A DNA stretch of 64,000 nt from Marinobacter maritimus. GTDB taxonomy: Bacteria > Pseudomonadota > Gammaproteobacteria > Pseudomonadales > Oleiphilaceae. Positions 43,689-53,404 of this stretch are shown piece by piece. The translations under genes were made by a program, and so were the position numbers. The notes under the pieces are model-generated. The model was not told where the DNA came from and made no database searches. It saw only the letters and a list, made by a program, of their open reading frames with translations. Each line of letters opens with the position of its first letter. The stretch's first letter is position 1. The stretch spans positions 124,001-188,000 of the forward strand of contig NZ_VCGW01000001.1 in the NCBI RefSeq assembly GCF_007671675.1, in the 5' to 3' direction.

Positions 43689-44596
43689 TGACAAATCAGA
43701 AAACAGCCATGCTGTATGGACTGGGCACGGTTCTGCTCTGGTCTACGGTGGCCACTGCTTTCAAACTGGCGCTCGCGGATCTGGCACCGGTGCAAATGCT
43801 GCTGGTTGCCTGCGCCTCGTCTGTGTTGGTTATCGGCAGCATTCTGTTGTTGCAGAAGCGCTGGCACCTGGTGTTTTCGCTGCGCAAAAAGCAGTACATC
43901 CAGTCGTTTGGTATGGGGTTGATCAATCCCTGCCTGTATTACTTTCTGCTGTTCGGCGCTTTTGACCGGCTGCCTGCCCAGGAGGCACAACCGTTAAATT
44001 ATACCTGGGCGCTGGTTTTGGCCTATCTGTCGGTACCCTTTTTAGGGCATCGCCTGCGCAAGCTGGATATTGTCGCCGGGCTGGTGTGTTATGCCGGGGT
44101 TGTGGTGATTGCCACTCGTGGCGCCGTGACTACTCTCAGCTTCTCAGATCCGCTGGGCGTCGCACTGGCAATCGGCAGTACGCTTGTCTGGGCCTCCTAC
44201 TGGATTATTGCTACCCGCGATACCCGGGACCCGGTGGTCGGGCTGTTTCTGAACTTCCTGTTTGGCCTACCGGTGATTGCCCTGATCTGCTGGTGGACAG
44301 AAGGCTTGGCGTTCCCGCTAACAGGCTCACTGGTGGCGGCCGTTTACGTAGGTGTGTTCGAGATGGGCATCGCCTTTGTGCTTTGGTCCTATGCCATGAA
44401 AAAGGCGGAAAATACCTCCAGAGTGAGCAACCTGATCTTCATTTCGCCTTTCCTGTCTCTCGTGTTTATCTATTTTATTCTTGGAGAGCAGATCCTGCCG
44501 TCGACCTACATCGGCCTGGTGTTGATCATGGCAGGCCTCTGGTTGCAGCAGAAAAAGGTGAAGGCAAGGGAGCAGATGCTGACCGATGGCAAGTGA
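43688..44596 (+). CDS. DMT-superfamily transporter (EamA domains)
   Basis: The 302-residue protein has ten predicted helices in two EamA repeats. Landmarks are [57 protein letters not shown], and [36 protein letters not shown]. It probably exports amino acids or other small metabolites; the substrate is unknown. The start overlaps the upstream regulator stop by one base, so it may belong to the same operon and be part of the stress response. Confidence 0.86.
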   Translation: MTNQKTAMLYGLGTVLLWSTVATAFKLALADLAPVQMLLVACASSVLVIGSILLLQKRWHLVFSLRKKQYIQSFGMGLINPCLYYFLLFGAFDRLPAQEAQPLNYTWALVLAYLSVPFLGHRLRKLDIVAGLVCYAGVVVIATRGAVTTLSFSDPLGVALAIGSTLVWASYWIIATRDTRDPVVGLFLNFLFGLPVIALICWWTEGLAFPLTGSLVAAVYVGVFEMGIAFVLWSYAMKKAENTSRVSNLIFISPFLSLVFIYFILGEQILPSTYIGLVLIMAGLWLQQKKVKAREQMLTDGK

Positions 44597-44864
44597 CTGG
44601 TCTGTTTACATTATCCGAACCGCCAACGGTGCGCTTTACACCGGTATTAGCACCGATGTACCCCGCCGCTTTGCTGAACATCAGGCCGGCGCGCCCAAAG
44701 GCGCGCGAAGCCTGAGGGGAAAGGGCCCGCTGCAGCTGGTGTTCAGTTCGCCGGCCGGCGACCGCAGCCGGGCATCAAAGCTGGAGTGGCACATCAAGCA
44801 ATGGCCAAGACAACGCAAAGAGGCGCTTGTGCTCGGGGAGCTCAGTCTGCCAGATGCTCTCTGA
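44586..44864 (+). CDS. GIY-YIG nuclease superfamily protein (UPF0213)
   Basis: The 92-residue protein begins with the motif [19 protein letters not shown], the VYI/YTG form of GIY-YIG, then [19 protein letters not shown] and [16 protein letters not shown], as in UPF0213 (YhbQ-like) proteins. Members are small single-domain putative nucleases; biochemical roles are mostly unknown. It starts within the end of the DMT gene and ends 23 bases inside the convergent esterase gene. Confidence 0.9.
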   Translation: MASDWSVYIIRTANGALYTGISTDVPRRFAEHQAGAPKGARSLRGKGPLQLVFSSPAGDRSRASKLEWHIKQWPRQRKEALVLGELSLPDAL

Positions 44865-45735
44865 TATGCCCGCCAGCGGTTTGCACTGCGGCAGTGGCTC
44901 TGTCCAGCTGACCGCTGTGAACCTGGAAAACGTGCCAAAGGCTGTTAAACACCTCAAGGCGAGTTTTTACCCCGGCCTTTGTGGCTGCGCTTGCGAGTCG
45001 CTCAGCATCGTTAAGCAGAATTTCCTGGCTCCCAACCTGAATCAATATCGGGGGCAAACCCTCAAGGTTGCCGAAAATCGGTGAAATCAGCGGGTTACGC
45101 AGAGATTCCTGACCGGCGTAAAGTTTCGCAGCTTTGGCTGTCCAGCGTGCTTGCAGCACTGGCTCACATTCGGGTGAATACAGCGCTACCTGGGTCAGAT
45201 CCACCCAGGGTGAAAAAACCGTAAGGGAAGCCGGCAAAGGCTGACCGCTGTCACGCAACCGTAATGCCAGCGCAATGGCCAGCCCGCCGCCTGCAGAATC
45301 ACCGGCAATGGCAATTTGCCCAGGTGCAAAACCTTCATCAATCAGCGCATGCCAGGCTGTTTCTGCATCGTCCAATGCAGCCGGGAAAGGGTGCTCCGGT
45401 GCAAGGCGGTAATCCGGAGTAACCACCATGCAGCCGCTGGTTTTGGCGAGATGTCCGGTAAGACCTTTGTGGGTAGCGGCGGAGCCGATGATATATCCGC
45501 CGCCGTGAAGATACAGCACAACACCGCGTGTGGCTTGGCCGAACGAGCTCCTGATGACAGACTTGCCCGCCAGTGTGCCTGCCTGAAAACGGCAGTCACG
45601 GGGCGGAACAGAGCTCCGGTATGCCTGCCTTATCAGTGTGCGTTGAACGGAAACCGGTACCTTGGGATGAAGAGCCGGTTTCACCAGGCGATTCATGGTC
45701 TGGCGCAGCCCGGTTTCAAGAAGATGTTGCAACAT
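44842..45735 (-). CDS. Alpha/beta hydrolase (hormone-sensitive lipase family)
   Basis: The 297-residue protein has the oxyanion-hole motif [12 protein letters not shown] near 77-88, the nucleophile elbow GDSAGGG with Ser near 148 and the His near [10 protein letters not shown] close to the C-terminus, typical of HSL-like esterases. It hydrolyses short- to medium-chain carboxyl esters. It has no signal peptide and is probably cytoplasmic. It is divergent from the next hydrolase gene, 79 bp away. Confidence 0.9.
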   Translation of the reverse strand: MLQHLLETGLRQTMNRLVKPALHPKVPVSVQRTLIRQAYRSSVPPRDCRFQAGTLAGKSVIRSSFGQATRGVVLYLHGGGYIIGSAATHKGLTGHLAKTSGCMVVTPDYRLAPEHPFPAALDDAETAWHALIDEGFAPGQIAIAGDSAGGGLAIALALRLRDSGQPLPASLTVFSPWVDLTQVALYSPECEPVLQARWTAKAAKLYAGQESLRNPLISPIFGNLEGLPPILIQVGSQEILLNDAERLASAATKAGVKTRLEVFNSLWHVFQVHSGQLDRATAAVQTAGGHIREHLAD

Positions 45736-45814
45736 CTGTGTTATGACTCCGCTATGGGTTAGGATTGAGCATCGTAATTCGTATTATCTATTCATGACAG
45801 GCGTTTAACTCTAC

Positions 45815-46831
45815 GTGTACTGGAAAACAGATACCATAGAAATACCCGATTGGGATCGTGGATCCCTGCTGGATCGGCTTGAGCCTTTTGACCCGGGTGG
45901 ACGGGAAGGGCTTAGCGAAGAAATGGTGGCCTATTGCCGTTTTTATGGCCTTGATCTCTGGGTTGAACATCCCGAGGTTGAGTACCACCAAGGCTACGTA
46001 ACGGCGGACCGGCATGAAGTTATGGTGCATTACTTTCGGTTGCCAGAGCAGCGAGCGAAGCGTGGTACGGTGTTCATTCTGCACGGTTATTTTGATCACG
46101 TGGGCTTGTACAGCCAGTTGATTGACCGCTGCATCGGGGCTGGCTTCGACGTGCTGGCTTACGACCAGCCGGGCCACGGGCTTTCCAGTGGGACACCGGC
46201 GGCAATTGGCAGTTTCCTGGAGTACCAGGGCGTATTGTCCCAAGTCCTTGCCCATGTCCGGGACAAAATTCGCGGGCCATGGTTTGCTGTTGGCCAGAGC
46301 ACGGGAGGAGGCATTCTGATTGATTACTTGCTGTCGAATCACCACTCCAGGGAAACGTCTGAATTTCGCAAAGTGGTCTTGTTGGCGCCGCTGGTCCGGC
46401 CAGCAGGCTGGCTTGGTGCCAGAGTCCTGCACACGATGGTAAAGCCGTTTATCAGCCGCTGGCAGCGTGTATTTTCCGCAAACAGTGGTAACACACATTT
46501 TTTGCGCTTTCTGAAAGAGCATGATCCGCTGCAGGCGAGAGCTGTGCATGTTGATTGGGTAAGCGCGCTGCGTATTTGGATACCGCACATTGAATCGGCC
46601 CGCCCTGTAGACTTTCCGGTCACGGTGGTTCAAGGCGAAAAAGACCAGACGGTAGACTGGCAGCACAATCTCAGAATTATCCGCAACAAGTTTGCATCGG
46701 TAGAGGAAGTCCGAATCGCCGACGGTCGTCACCACTTGGTGAACGAAGCCAAGGATCTACAGGCCACCGTGTTCAATACAATTATCGACACCTTCGATCG
46801 TCCAACAGCAGACGTCCCTGAGAACTCTTGA
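45815..46831 (+). CDS. Alpha/beta hydrolase (monoacylglycerol lipase-like)
   Basis: The 338-residue protein (GTG start, no good ATG upstream) has VFILHGYFDHVGLYSQLIDR in the oxyanion region, GQSTGGG with nucleophilic Ser near 156 and an acid/His pair in VVQGEKDQTVDW and GRHHLVNEAKD. The pattern resembles lysophospholipase or monoacylglycerol lipase (PldB-like, COG2267). It is cytoplasmic by sequence. Substrate is unproven. Confidence 0.86.
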   Translation: MYWKTDTIEIPDWDRGSLLDRLEPFDPGGREGLSEEMVAYCRFYGLDLWVEHPEVEYHQGYVTADRHEVMVHYFRLPEQRAKRGTVFILHGYFDHVGLYSQLIDRCIGAGFDVLAYDQPGHGLSSGTPAAIGSFLEYQGVLSQVLAHVRDKIRGPWFAVGQSTGGGILIDYLLSNHHSRETSEFRKVVLLAPLVRPAGWLGARVLHTMVKPFISRWQRVFSANSGNTHFLRFLKEHDPLQARAVHVDWVSALRIWIPHIESARPVDFPVTVVQGEKDQTVDWQHNLRIIRNKFASVEEVRIADGRHHLVNEAKDLQATVFNTIIDTFDRPTADVPENS

Positions 46832-46913
46832 TGCGTCGTGACAACAAGGCCGCAGAGTTTGAAGACTTGAAGCTGCAAAAACGTCTGTAAAAAACTAACC
46901 ACAGGAGAATGCT

Positions 46914-47570
46914 GTGAAGAAAACAATGCTCGCATTAGCAGTGACGACCATGAGTCTCGCCGGCTGTATGACATATGACCCTTACACCGACGAAGAGAAA
47001 ACCTCAAATGCAACCAAAGGCAGCATTATCGGCGCCATCGGTGGCGCAGCTGTAGGCGCAGCAACCTCAAGCAAAAGCGACCGTGGCAAAGGCGCATTGA
47101 TTGGTGCAGCGGGCGGCGCAGCTGTTGGTGGAGGCATTGGCTATTACATGGATCGGCAGGAAGCAGAGCTGAGACATAAGCTGAAAAACACGGGTGTCCG
47201 GGTTATTCGTAACGGCGACGAGATAGAGCTTGTCATGCCCGGTAATATCACCTTTGATCTGAACGAGACCTCAATCCGGGGTGGTTTTACAAGCACGCTG
47301 GAGTCTGTTTCTCTGGTGCTGAAAGAATTTGACAAGACCATCATCCAGATCGAGGGTCATACAGACAGTTCCGGTGCTGATAGTTACAACCAGCTGCTCA
47401 GTGAGCGCCGCGCTGGCTCTGTGCGGGACTTTCTCCTTAACCAGGGCATTGAACCCAAGCGCACCCGTGCGGTCGGTTATGGCGAACGTTATCCGATTGC
47501 TTCAAACGACACTGCTGCAGGGCGGGAGCAGAACCGTCGCGTAGAGCTGACTCTGGTCCCGATGCAGTAA
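46914..47570 (+). CDS. OmpA-family lipoprotein (YiaD-like)
   Basis: The 218-residue protein uses a GTG start after ACAGGAG and has a lipobox SLAGC (Cys about 19). A Gly/Ala-rich membrane-insertion stretch IIGAIGGAAVGAATSS...GAAGGAAVGGGIGYYMD (about 40-80) follows, as in YiaD. The OmpA C-terminal domain holds TSIRGGFTSTLESVS, IEGHTDSSGADSYNQLLSERRA and GYGERYPIASNDTAAGREQNRRVEL, which bind peptidoglycan. It anchors the outer membrane to the cell wall. Confidence 0.9.
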   Translation: MKKTMLALAVTTMSLAGCMTYDPYTDEEKTSNATKGSIIGAIGGAAVGAATSSKSDRGKGALIGAAGGAAVGGGIGYYMDRQEAELRHKLKNTGVRVIRNGDEIELVMPGNITFDLNETSIRGGFTSTLESVSLVLKEFDKTIIQIEGHTDSSGADSYNQLLSERRAGSVRDFLLNQGIEPKRTRAVGYGERYPIASNDTAAGREQNRRVELTLVPMQ

Positions 47571-47607
47571 TCTGTTAACAAATCCTCGTCCCGGCTTTGC
47601 CGGACAT

Positions 47608-47637
47608 AAAAAACCGGAGCACAAGCTCCGGTTTTTT
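47608..47637. terminator. Bidirectional Rho-independent terminator
   Basis: AAAAAACCGGAGC-acaa-GCTCCGGTTTTTT is symmetric with A and T runs on both sides, so it can stop transcription of the OmpA-type gene and of serA, which converge on it. Confidence 0.92.
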
Positions 47638-47652
47638 ATTGCCGCATACAGT

Positions 47653-48882
47653 TTAAAACAGTACGCGAGCACGAATGGTGCCTTTCACCTGGAGCAACTT
47701 CTCCAGGGCAAGTTCACCGTAGGCTTTATCTACATCAATTACCACGTAGCCAATGTCTTCTTTGGTCTGCAGGTACTGGCCGCAAACGTTAATGCCGTTC
47801 TCGGAGAACACCTGGTTGATTTCAGACATCACGCCCGGCACGTTCTCATGAATGTGCAGCAAGCGGTGCTGGTTCGGATGCGAAGGCAGTGCCACTTCCG
47901 GGAAGTTAACAGAAGACACCGAAGTGCCATTGTCACTGTACATGGCCAGCTTTTCTGCCACTTCACGCCCGATGTTTTCCTGAGCTTCAATGGTGGAACC
48001 GCCTACATGCGGCGTCAGGATAACGTTGTCGAATTCGCGCAGCGGAGAAACAAACTCCTCAGTATTGGATTTGGGCTCAACCGGGAATACGTCAATCGCC
48101 GCACCCAGTAGCTTGCCGCTTCTGAGAGCGTCTGAGAGAGCGTCAATATCAACAACCGTGCCTCTTGAGGCGTTCATCAGGATAGAGCCCGGCTTCATCT
48201 GAGCCAACTGCTCTGCTTTGAACATGTACTTGGTGGCCGGTGTTTCCGGCACATGCAGGCTCACAACATCCGCTATGTTGAGCAGTTCCTGCATGGTGCC
48301 TACCTGCGTTGCATTGCCGATGGACAATTTGGAAACCACATCGTAGAAGTACACGTCCATGCCCAGGCCTTCCGCCAGAACACTGAATTGGGTCCCGATA
48401 TTGCCGTAACCGATGATGCCCAGTTTTTTACCCCGAATCTCGTAGCTGTCTTTGGCCGATTTCTGCCAGTCACCACGATGTGCCTTGGCATTTTTCTCCG
48501 GAACACCACGGAGCAGGAGGATAGCCTGTGCCAGAACCAGTTCTGCAACACTGCGGGTATTGGAGAAAGGCGCGTTGAATACAGCGATGCCACGACGGGT
48601 CGCCGCCTGCAGATCCACCTGGTTGGTACCGATACAGAAACAGCCCACGGCAACCAGTTTTTTGGCAGCCTCAAACACGTTGGCGGTCAACTGAGTGCGC
48701 GATCGAAGGCCTACAAAATGCGCATCGGCGATCTTCTCAATAAGATCTTCCTCGGCCAGAGAGTGACTGAGGTACTCAATGTTGGTGTAGCCTGCGGCGT
48801 TCAGGGTGTCCAGGGCGGATTGATGCACGCCTTCCAGCAGCAGAATCCGAATTTTGCTCTTTTCGAGGGACTTCGTTGACAT
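47653..48882 (-). CDS. serA: D-3-phosphoglycerate dehydrogenase SerA
   Basis: The 409-residue enzyme has the substrate-binding domain with GLRSRTQLTANVF, the NAD-binding region KKLGIIGYGNIGTQFSVLAEG near 153, catalytic RGTVVDID and the HVGGSTIEAQENIGREVAE region. A C-terminal ACT domain (about 335-409) contains HENVPGVMSEINQVFSENGINV, the serine-feedback site. It catalyses the first step of serine synthesis, 3-phosphoglycerate to 3-phosphohydroxypyruvate. It is divergent from a 2-hydroxyglutarate dehydrogenase gene. I chose ATG 48882; earlier in-frame codons lie in the divergent promoter. Confidence 0.96.
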   Translation of the reverse strand: MSTKSLEKSKIRILLLEGVHQSALDTLNAAGYTNIEYLSHSLAEEDLIEKIADAHFVGLRSRTQLTANVFEAAKKLVAVGCFCIGTNQVDLQAATRRGIAVFNAPFSNTRSVAELVLAQAILLLRGVPEKNAKAHRGDWQKSAKDSYEIRGKKLGIIGYGNIGTQFSVLAEGLGMDVYFYDVVSKLSIGNATQVGTMQELLNIADVVSLHVPETPATKYMFKAEQLAQMKPGSILMNASRGTVVDIDALSDALRSGKLLGAAIDVFPVEPKSNTEEFVSPLREFDNVILTPHVGGSTIEAQENIGREVAEKLAMYSDNGTSVSSVNFPEVALPSHPNQHRLLHIHENVPGVMSEINQVFSENGINVCGQYLQTKEDIGYVVIDVDKAYGELALEKLLQVKGTIRARVLF

Positions 48883-49074
48883 GGGCTTTGCTTCCGAACC
48901 TTTCGTGGCAAGAAATGACCTGCAGCCAGTGATCGTCGGGCCTGGCTCACAGAACAGGGGCGGTATGATACCATAAAAGCAACTTTTCACAGCGCGCCGG
49001 TTCGCCTGGATCAATTGAACCGAGAACTTTTTATCCGGAGCAGCCGGCCCAACCCTGACGAGACTGATGCATTC

Positions 49075-50478
49075 ATGAAATCCGAACAGATCATTGCTTC
49101 CCTCAAAGAGCTTGTAGCCACTGGCGAGGCGCCCGGAAAGGTACTGACCGACCCGGCTGATCTCGAGAGTTACGGCAAAGACTGGACGCGAATCTATGCG
49201 CCCAACCCACTGGCCATCGTGCTACCGAAAACCACTGAACAGGTTCAGGCGCTGGTCAGATTCGCCAACGAAAACGGGGTTGCGCTGGTTCCCTCTGGTG
49301 GACGTACCGGTTTGAGTGCTGGAGCGGTGGCCGCCAACGGGGAAGTGGTTGTTGCTTTCGACAACATGAACCAGATTCTTGATTTCAGCGCCAGCGATCG
49401 CCTGGTTCGTTGTCAGGCCGGCGTAGTGACTGAACAACTGCAGAATTTTGCGGAAGAGAACAACCTGTACTACCCGGTCGATTTTGCGTCTGCCGGTTCC
49501 AGCCAGCTTGGCGGTAACCTCTCAACCAACGCGGGTGGCATCAAGGTCATTCGTTATGGCATGAGCCGCGACTGGGTAGCCGGCCTGAAAGTGGTTACCG
49601 GTAAAGGCGACATCCTTGATCTGAACAAGGATCTGGCAAAGAACAACACTGGCTATGATCTGCGCCACCTGTTCATCGGCGCCGAAGGTACACTCGGGTT
49701 TATCACCGAAGCCACCATGAAGCTCTCACGCCAGCCAGATAACCTGACCGTGCTGGTGCTCGGGCTTAATGACCTGGGCAATACCATGGACGTGCTCAAA
49801 ACCTTCCAGGGCGGCCTTGATCTGACCGCCTACGAGTTCTTCTCGCACCAGGCCATGGGGCACGTTCTGGCCCACGGCCAGGTGCAGGCTCCGTTTGAAA
49901 CCGAAGCGCCTTACTACGCGCTTCTGGAGTTTGAAGCGACGTCTGATCAGGTAATGGACGCTGCCATGAACCTGTTCGAGCAGTGCATGGAAAATGGCTG
50001 GGTGCTGGATGGCGTTATCAGCCAGAGCGAAACCCAGGCCCAGAACCTGTGGCAGCTGCGCGAACGCATCTCGGAATCCATCGCGCCCCGCACGCCCTAC
50101 AAAAACGATATTTCCGTTGTGGTCTCCAAAGTTCCGGGGTTTCTACAGGAAATCGATGAGCTGGTAGCAGAACACTACCCGGATTTTGAAATCATCTGGT
50201 TCGGCCATATTGGCGATGGCAACCTGCACCTTAACATCCTCAAACCGGAGGACATGGCAAAAGAAGACTTCTTCGAAAAGTGCCAACAGGTTAACAAGTG
50301 GGTGTTCGAAATCGTCGAGAAATACCAGGGCAGCGTTTCTGCCGAACACGGCGTGGGCATGACCAAAAAGCCCTACCTGCAGTACACTCGCAGCGAAGCA
50401 GAAATAGCCTACCTGAGAGGGATCAAACAGGTATTTGACCCCAACGGTATCATCAACCCCGGCAAGATTTTCGACTGA
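49075..50478 (+). CDS. FAD-linked D-2-hydroxyglutarate dehydrogenase
   Basis: The 467-residue protein has a PCMH-type FAD domain (VPSGGRTGLSAGAVA near 90, SAGSSQLGGNLSTNAGG near 140) and a VAO-type C-terminal domain with WFGHIGDGNLHLNIL and SAEHGVGMTKKPYL. It belongs to the D-lactate/D-2-hydroxyglutarate dehydrogenase group. Its position opposite serA fits D-2-hydroxyglutarate oxidation coupled to SerA, which makes D-2-hydroxyglutarate in some bacteria. The start is ATG 49075; the frame stays open upstream. It is followed by cobB with a one-base overlap. Confidence 0.87.
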   Translation: MKSEQIIASLKELVATGEAPGKVLTDPADLESYGKDWTRIYAPNPLAIVLPKTTEQVQALVRFANENGVALVPSGGRTGLSAGAVAANGEVVVAFDNMNQILDFSASDRLVRCQAGVVTEQLQNFAEENNLYYPVDFASAGSSQLGGNLSTNAGGIKVIRYGMSRDWVAGLKVVTGKGDILDLNKDLAKNNTGYDLRHLFIGAEGTLGFITEATMKLSRQPDNLTVLVLGLNDLGNTMDVLKTFQGGLDLTAYEFFSHQAMGHVLAHGQVQAPFETEAPYYALLEFEATSDQVMDAAMNLFEQCMENGWVLDGVISQSETQAQNLWQLRERISESIAPRTPYKNDISVVVSKVPGFLQEIDELVAEHYPDFEIIWFGHIGDGNLHLNILKPEDMAKEDFFEKCQQVNKWVFEIVEKYQGSVSAEHGVGMTKKPYLQYTRSEAEIAYLRGIKQVFDPNGIINPGKIFD

Positions 50479-51161
50479 TGCAAAGGCACATCGTAGTACT
50501 CACCGGCGCTGGTATCAGTGCCGAGAGTGGCCTCTCCACCTTCCGTGACAACGGCGGGCTTTGGGAGCAACACAGCGTATACGACGTTGCCACCCCCGAA
50601 GCCTTCGCCCGCAATCAGGAACTGGTGCTGCGCTTCTACAACGAACGCAGGCGCCAACTCGCCACCGCCCAGCCAAACCGCGCCCATCGCCTGCTCGCCG
50701 AACTGGAACAGAGCCACAGGGTAACCATCGTCACCCAGAATGTAGACGACCTACACGAACGCGGTGGCTCCAGCAGAGTAGTTCACCTGCATGGCGAACT
50801 CACCAAAGCCAGAAGCTCGTTTAACCCGGAACTGATCTACGACATTGGCTACCGCGACATCCAGCTGGGCGAGCAATGCGAGTGCGGCCAGCAGCTACGC
50901 CCGCACATCGTCTGGTTCGGCGAAGAAGTCCCAATGCTCCAGGCGGCAGCCGACATCGTCCGCACCGCAGACGACCTGCTGATTGTAGGCACCTCGCTAC
51001 AGGTTTATCCGGCTGCTGGACTGATTCACGAAGTGGAGAGAGACGTACCGATTACGGTGATAGATCCGGGTGAAGCTCCCGGTGTTTCTCGTGCAAGGGT
51101 TATCCGCAAAGGCGCAGGAGAGGGCGTTGCTGAGTGGATTGCAAACTTCTTGGCGAGATAG
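50478..51161 (+). CDS. cobB: NAD-dependent protein deacylase (sirtuin, CobB-like)
   Basis: The 227-residue protein has LTGAGISAESGLSTFRDNGG, TQNVDDLHERGG, the catalytic His in VVHLHGEL and GTSLQVYPAAGLIHEV. The zinc site is reduced: the usual first Cys pair is absent (KARSSFNPELIYDIG) and only CEC remains, a pattern of some proteobacterial sirtuins. It removes acyl groups from lysines using NAD+. ATG at 50478 overlaps the upstream stop. A cloverleaf repeat follows 30 bp downstream. Confidence 0.9.
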   Translation: MQRHIVVLTGAGISAESGLSTFRDNGGLWEQHSVYDVATPEAFARNQELVLRFYNERRRQLATAQPNRAHRLLAELEQSHRVTIVTQNVDDLHERGGSSRVVHLHGELTKARSSFNPELIYDIGYRDIQLGEQCECGQQLRPHIVWFGEEVPMLQAAADIVRTADDLLIVGTSLQVYPAAGLIHEVERDVPITVIDPGEAPGVSRARVIRKGAGEGVAEWIANFLAR

Positions 51162-51190
51162 GTATCGGCAGTGCACAGCTGAGCCAGATA

Positions 51191-51299
51191 GGCAGTGTCA
51201 GGGTCTTATTCCCAAAACTGTGCGAAGCCATGGATGGCGTAGCCAAGCGTACAGGGAAGTATTCACAGCGTGTTTTGGAATTAAGACCCTGACACTGCC
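51191..51299 (+). repeat. Variable-arm cloverleaf element R2
   Basis: Arms 51191-51218 and 51272-51299 pair over 26 of 28 positions, starting GGCAGTGTCAGGGTCTTA. The core contains the hairpin GCCATGGATGGC and the tail CAAGCGTACAGGGAAGTATTC, like R1. It lies between the convergent cobB and UbiB-like genes. The arms share no sequence with those of R1. Confidence 0.88.
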
Positions 51300-51319
51300 G
51301 TCAGCACCGAAGCAAGAAA

Positions 51320-52630
51320 TCAGAGCGACTCCGCAAGATACCGACGAAGCTCCTCACCAAAAGCAGCCTGAACCCCTAGCCGTTTCAGCATCCAATAATG
51401 CCCCGCAATCATCCGGTCAATAAAAATACTCTCAACCGGCGGCTTGAACGACTCCAGATACTTGAACACCGTGCTCGTCTTGGCAGCAACACTTTTGTGA
51501 ATACTGGATTCGCCAAAATCATAAGGCTGCTCAGAATCAAACGGCACAACGAGAATATCCCGCCACATGGCGTAATAAGCCTCATCTATAGCTGGCTGAC
51601 TCCCGACCCGAGCTCCCAGATCAATCAGATACGAATCCAGCGCCTTGTAATCCTGAGCCAGAGCTGCGGTAACCGCATTACGGTAAGCCACAACAATCTC
51701 CGGCTTCAGCTTCTTGATGCAGCCGAAATCGTACACCACAATGCTGCCATCCGGACGGTATGCAAAGTTACCCGCGTGGGGATCACCATGGATACACTGA
51801 AAACGGAATAACTGATCTGCCATGGTAGTAAACATGCGATGGCCGATCAGATTGATCGTGGCCTGGTCATAGCGCTCCGGCGTAACCTCACTGACGTGAT
51901 CGCCCTCCTCCAGCTCCAGAGTGAGCACATGGCGGGTAGAGTGACTATGGATCACGGCAGGAATAACCACCCAGGAATCATTCTTGTGAAACTCCCGGAA
52001 CAGCTCAATGTTGCGGGCTTCGTTCTCGTAATCCAGCTCTTCTCGCAAGCGCTCGCGAATCTCTGCGAACAACTGGTCAACCGATTCCTTTGGCATTTTC
52101 AGCAGACCACCAAGCTTGAGAGCCAGGCGCAATTGCTTCAGATCGGAATCGCAGGACTCGTCCACGCCCGGGTACTGCACCTTGACAATCACATCCGTGC
52201 CGTCGTGCAACCGGGCGCGGTGAACTTGGCCTATGGACGCTGCGGCATAGGGCGTTTCCTGCAGATATTCGAACAGTTCGCCTACCGGCTTGCCAAGCTC
52301 GGTTTCGACCTGCTCAAGAATAATCTCGAAGGGCATGGGCGGCGCTTCTTTCTGCAACTTCTGAAGAGCATCCGAAAACTCCCGGGGCAGGAAGTCCTGA
52401 GTCTGGGACGCAATCTGGCCCACTTTCATGGCTGCGCCTTTCATTTCGCCGAGCGTGTCGGTAATGCGGTTGGCCATGCGGGTATAGCTTTCGCTGCGGG
52501 CGCCGTCGTCGTTCTCGCTGCTGAACATGCTGCGGGCTTTCTGGCCGGCGTATTGCCCTGCCACTGAGGCAGTCATGCCGGCAAGCTTGAAGAAACGACC
52601 ACTGCGTGAGGTAACCGGTTTTTTTGCCAT
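51320..52630 (-). CDS. ABC1/UbiB-family atypical kinase
   Basis: The 436-residue protein has the family KxGQ motif (MKVGQIASQ) near residue 66, the Ala-rich nucleotide loop AAASIGQVHRARL, Lys in VIVKVQYPG, the catalytic HGDPHAGNF and DFG region VVYDFGCIKKL. UbiB/COQ8-like proteins support ubiquinone biosynthesis. It is a soluble version, without the C-terminal membrane helices of E. coli UbiB, and about 110 residues shorter. Its neighbours are unrelated, so the role is taken from family only. Confidence 0.87.
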   Translation of the reverse strand: MAKKPVTSRSGRFFKLAGMTASVAGQYAGQKARSMFSSENDDGARSESYTRMANRITDTLGEMKGAAMKVGQIASQTQDFLPREFSDALQKLQKEAPPMPFEIILEQVETELGKPVGELFEYLQETPYAAASIGQVHRARLHDGTDVIVKVQYPGVDESCDSDLKQLRLALKLGGLLKMPKESVDQLFAEIRERLREELDYENEARNIELFREFHKNDSWVVIPAVIHSHSTRHVLTLELEEGDHVSEVTPERYDQATINLIGHRMFTTMADQLFRFQCIHGDPHAGNFAYRPDGSIVVYDFGCIKKLKPEIVVAYRNAVTAALAQDYKALDSYLIDLGARVGSQPAIDEAYYAMWRDILVVPFDSEQPYDFGESSIHKSVAAKTSTVFKYLESFKPPVESIFIDRMIAGHYWMLKRLGVQAAFGEELRRYLAESL

Positions 52631-52677
52631 GCCTGACTATACGTGCTCTTCAGATAGAAAGATTGTAACAGCCCACG

Positions 52678-53340
52678 TTAAACCACTTTGGTGGAGACAG
52701 ACAACTGATCCTCCAGTTGCAGTGACAAGGTTTGCCCTGAGTGCAATGGACCAACGCCGCTGGGGGTGCCTGTGAGCACCACGTCGCCTGGCAGCAGCGT
52801 GAAGTGATTGCTTATATGAGCTAGCAGCGGAATGATCGGGAAAAGCATGTCCCGGGTATCACCGCTTTGCTGACGCTTTTCGTCGATATCCAGACTGAAG
52901 GTAATGTGATCGTTGCGAAAGCGCTCCGCGGCCACAAACGGAGACAGGGGGCAGGCGCCATCGAAGGCTTTGGCCCGCTCCCAGGGGTGTCCCTTATCTT
53001 TCAACTGAGTTTGCAGATCCCGAAGGGTCAGATCCAGCGCCAGGCCGTAACCGAGGATGGCAGCCTGAGCCTCGCTGGCAGACGCATTGGTTAAAGGTTT
53101 GCCTATCAGCACCGCCAATTCGGTTTCGAAGTGCACTTGGCCATGATTGGCCGGAAACGCCAAGGGGCGGGTTACATGGGCTGCCGAGGTGGCGGGTTTG
53201 ATGAACAGCAGAGGTTCGGCAGGCACCGGGTTGTTGAGCTCTTTCGCGTGTTCCGCGTAATTGCGGCCAACGCAAACGATCTTACCCAATGGCAGATGCA
53301 CCGGTGTGCCGTCTTTCCAGTGGTGCTGATATTGATCCAT
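52678..53340 (-). CDS. Fumarylacetoacetate hydrolase (FAH) family protein
   Basis: The 220-residue protein has the metal-binding region FETELAVLIGKPLTNAS, the N-terminal IVCVGRNYAEHAKELN motif and the C-terminal motif GDVVLTGTPSGVGPLHSGQTL. Members act as acylpyruvases, oxaloacetate decarboxylases or 2-hydroxyhepta-dienedioate isomerases. The short length matches the FahD1/YcgM subgroup. It has no catabolic neighbours here. Confidence 0.9.
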   Translation of the reverse strand: MDQYQHHWKDGTPVHLPLGKIVCVGRNYAEHAKELNNPVPAEPLLFIKPATSAAHVTRPLAFPANHGQVHFETELAVLIGKPLTNASASEAQAAILGYGLALDLTLRDLQTQLKDKGHPWERAKAFDGACPLSPFVAAERFRNDHITFSLDIDEKRQQSGDTRDMLFPIIPLLAHISNHFTLLPGDVVLTGTPSGVGPLHSGQTLSLQLEDQLSVSTKVV

Positions 53341-53404
53341 GGCGACCTCCCATTGCTCTCGAAGTAGTCTCTCGTCGCTAATTCAGAATTTGGGGGCGAA
53401 GCCT

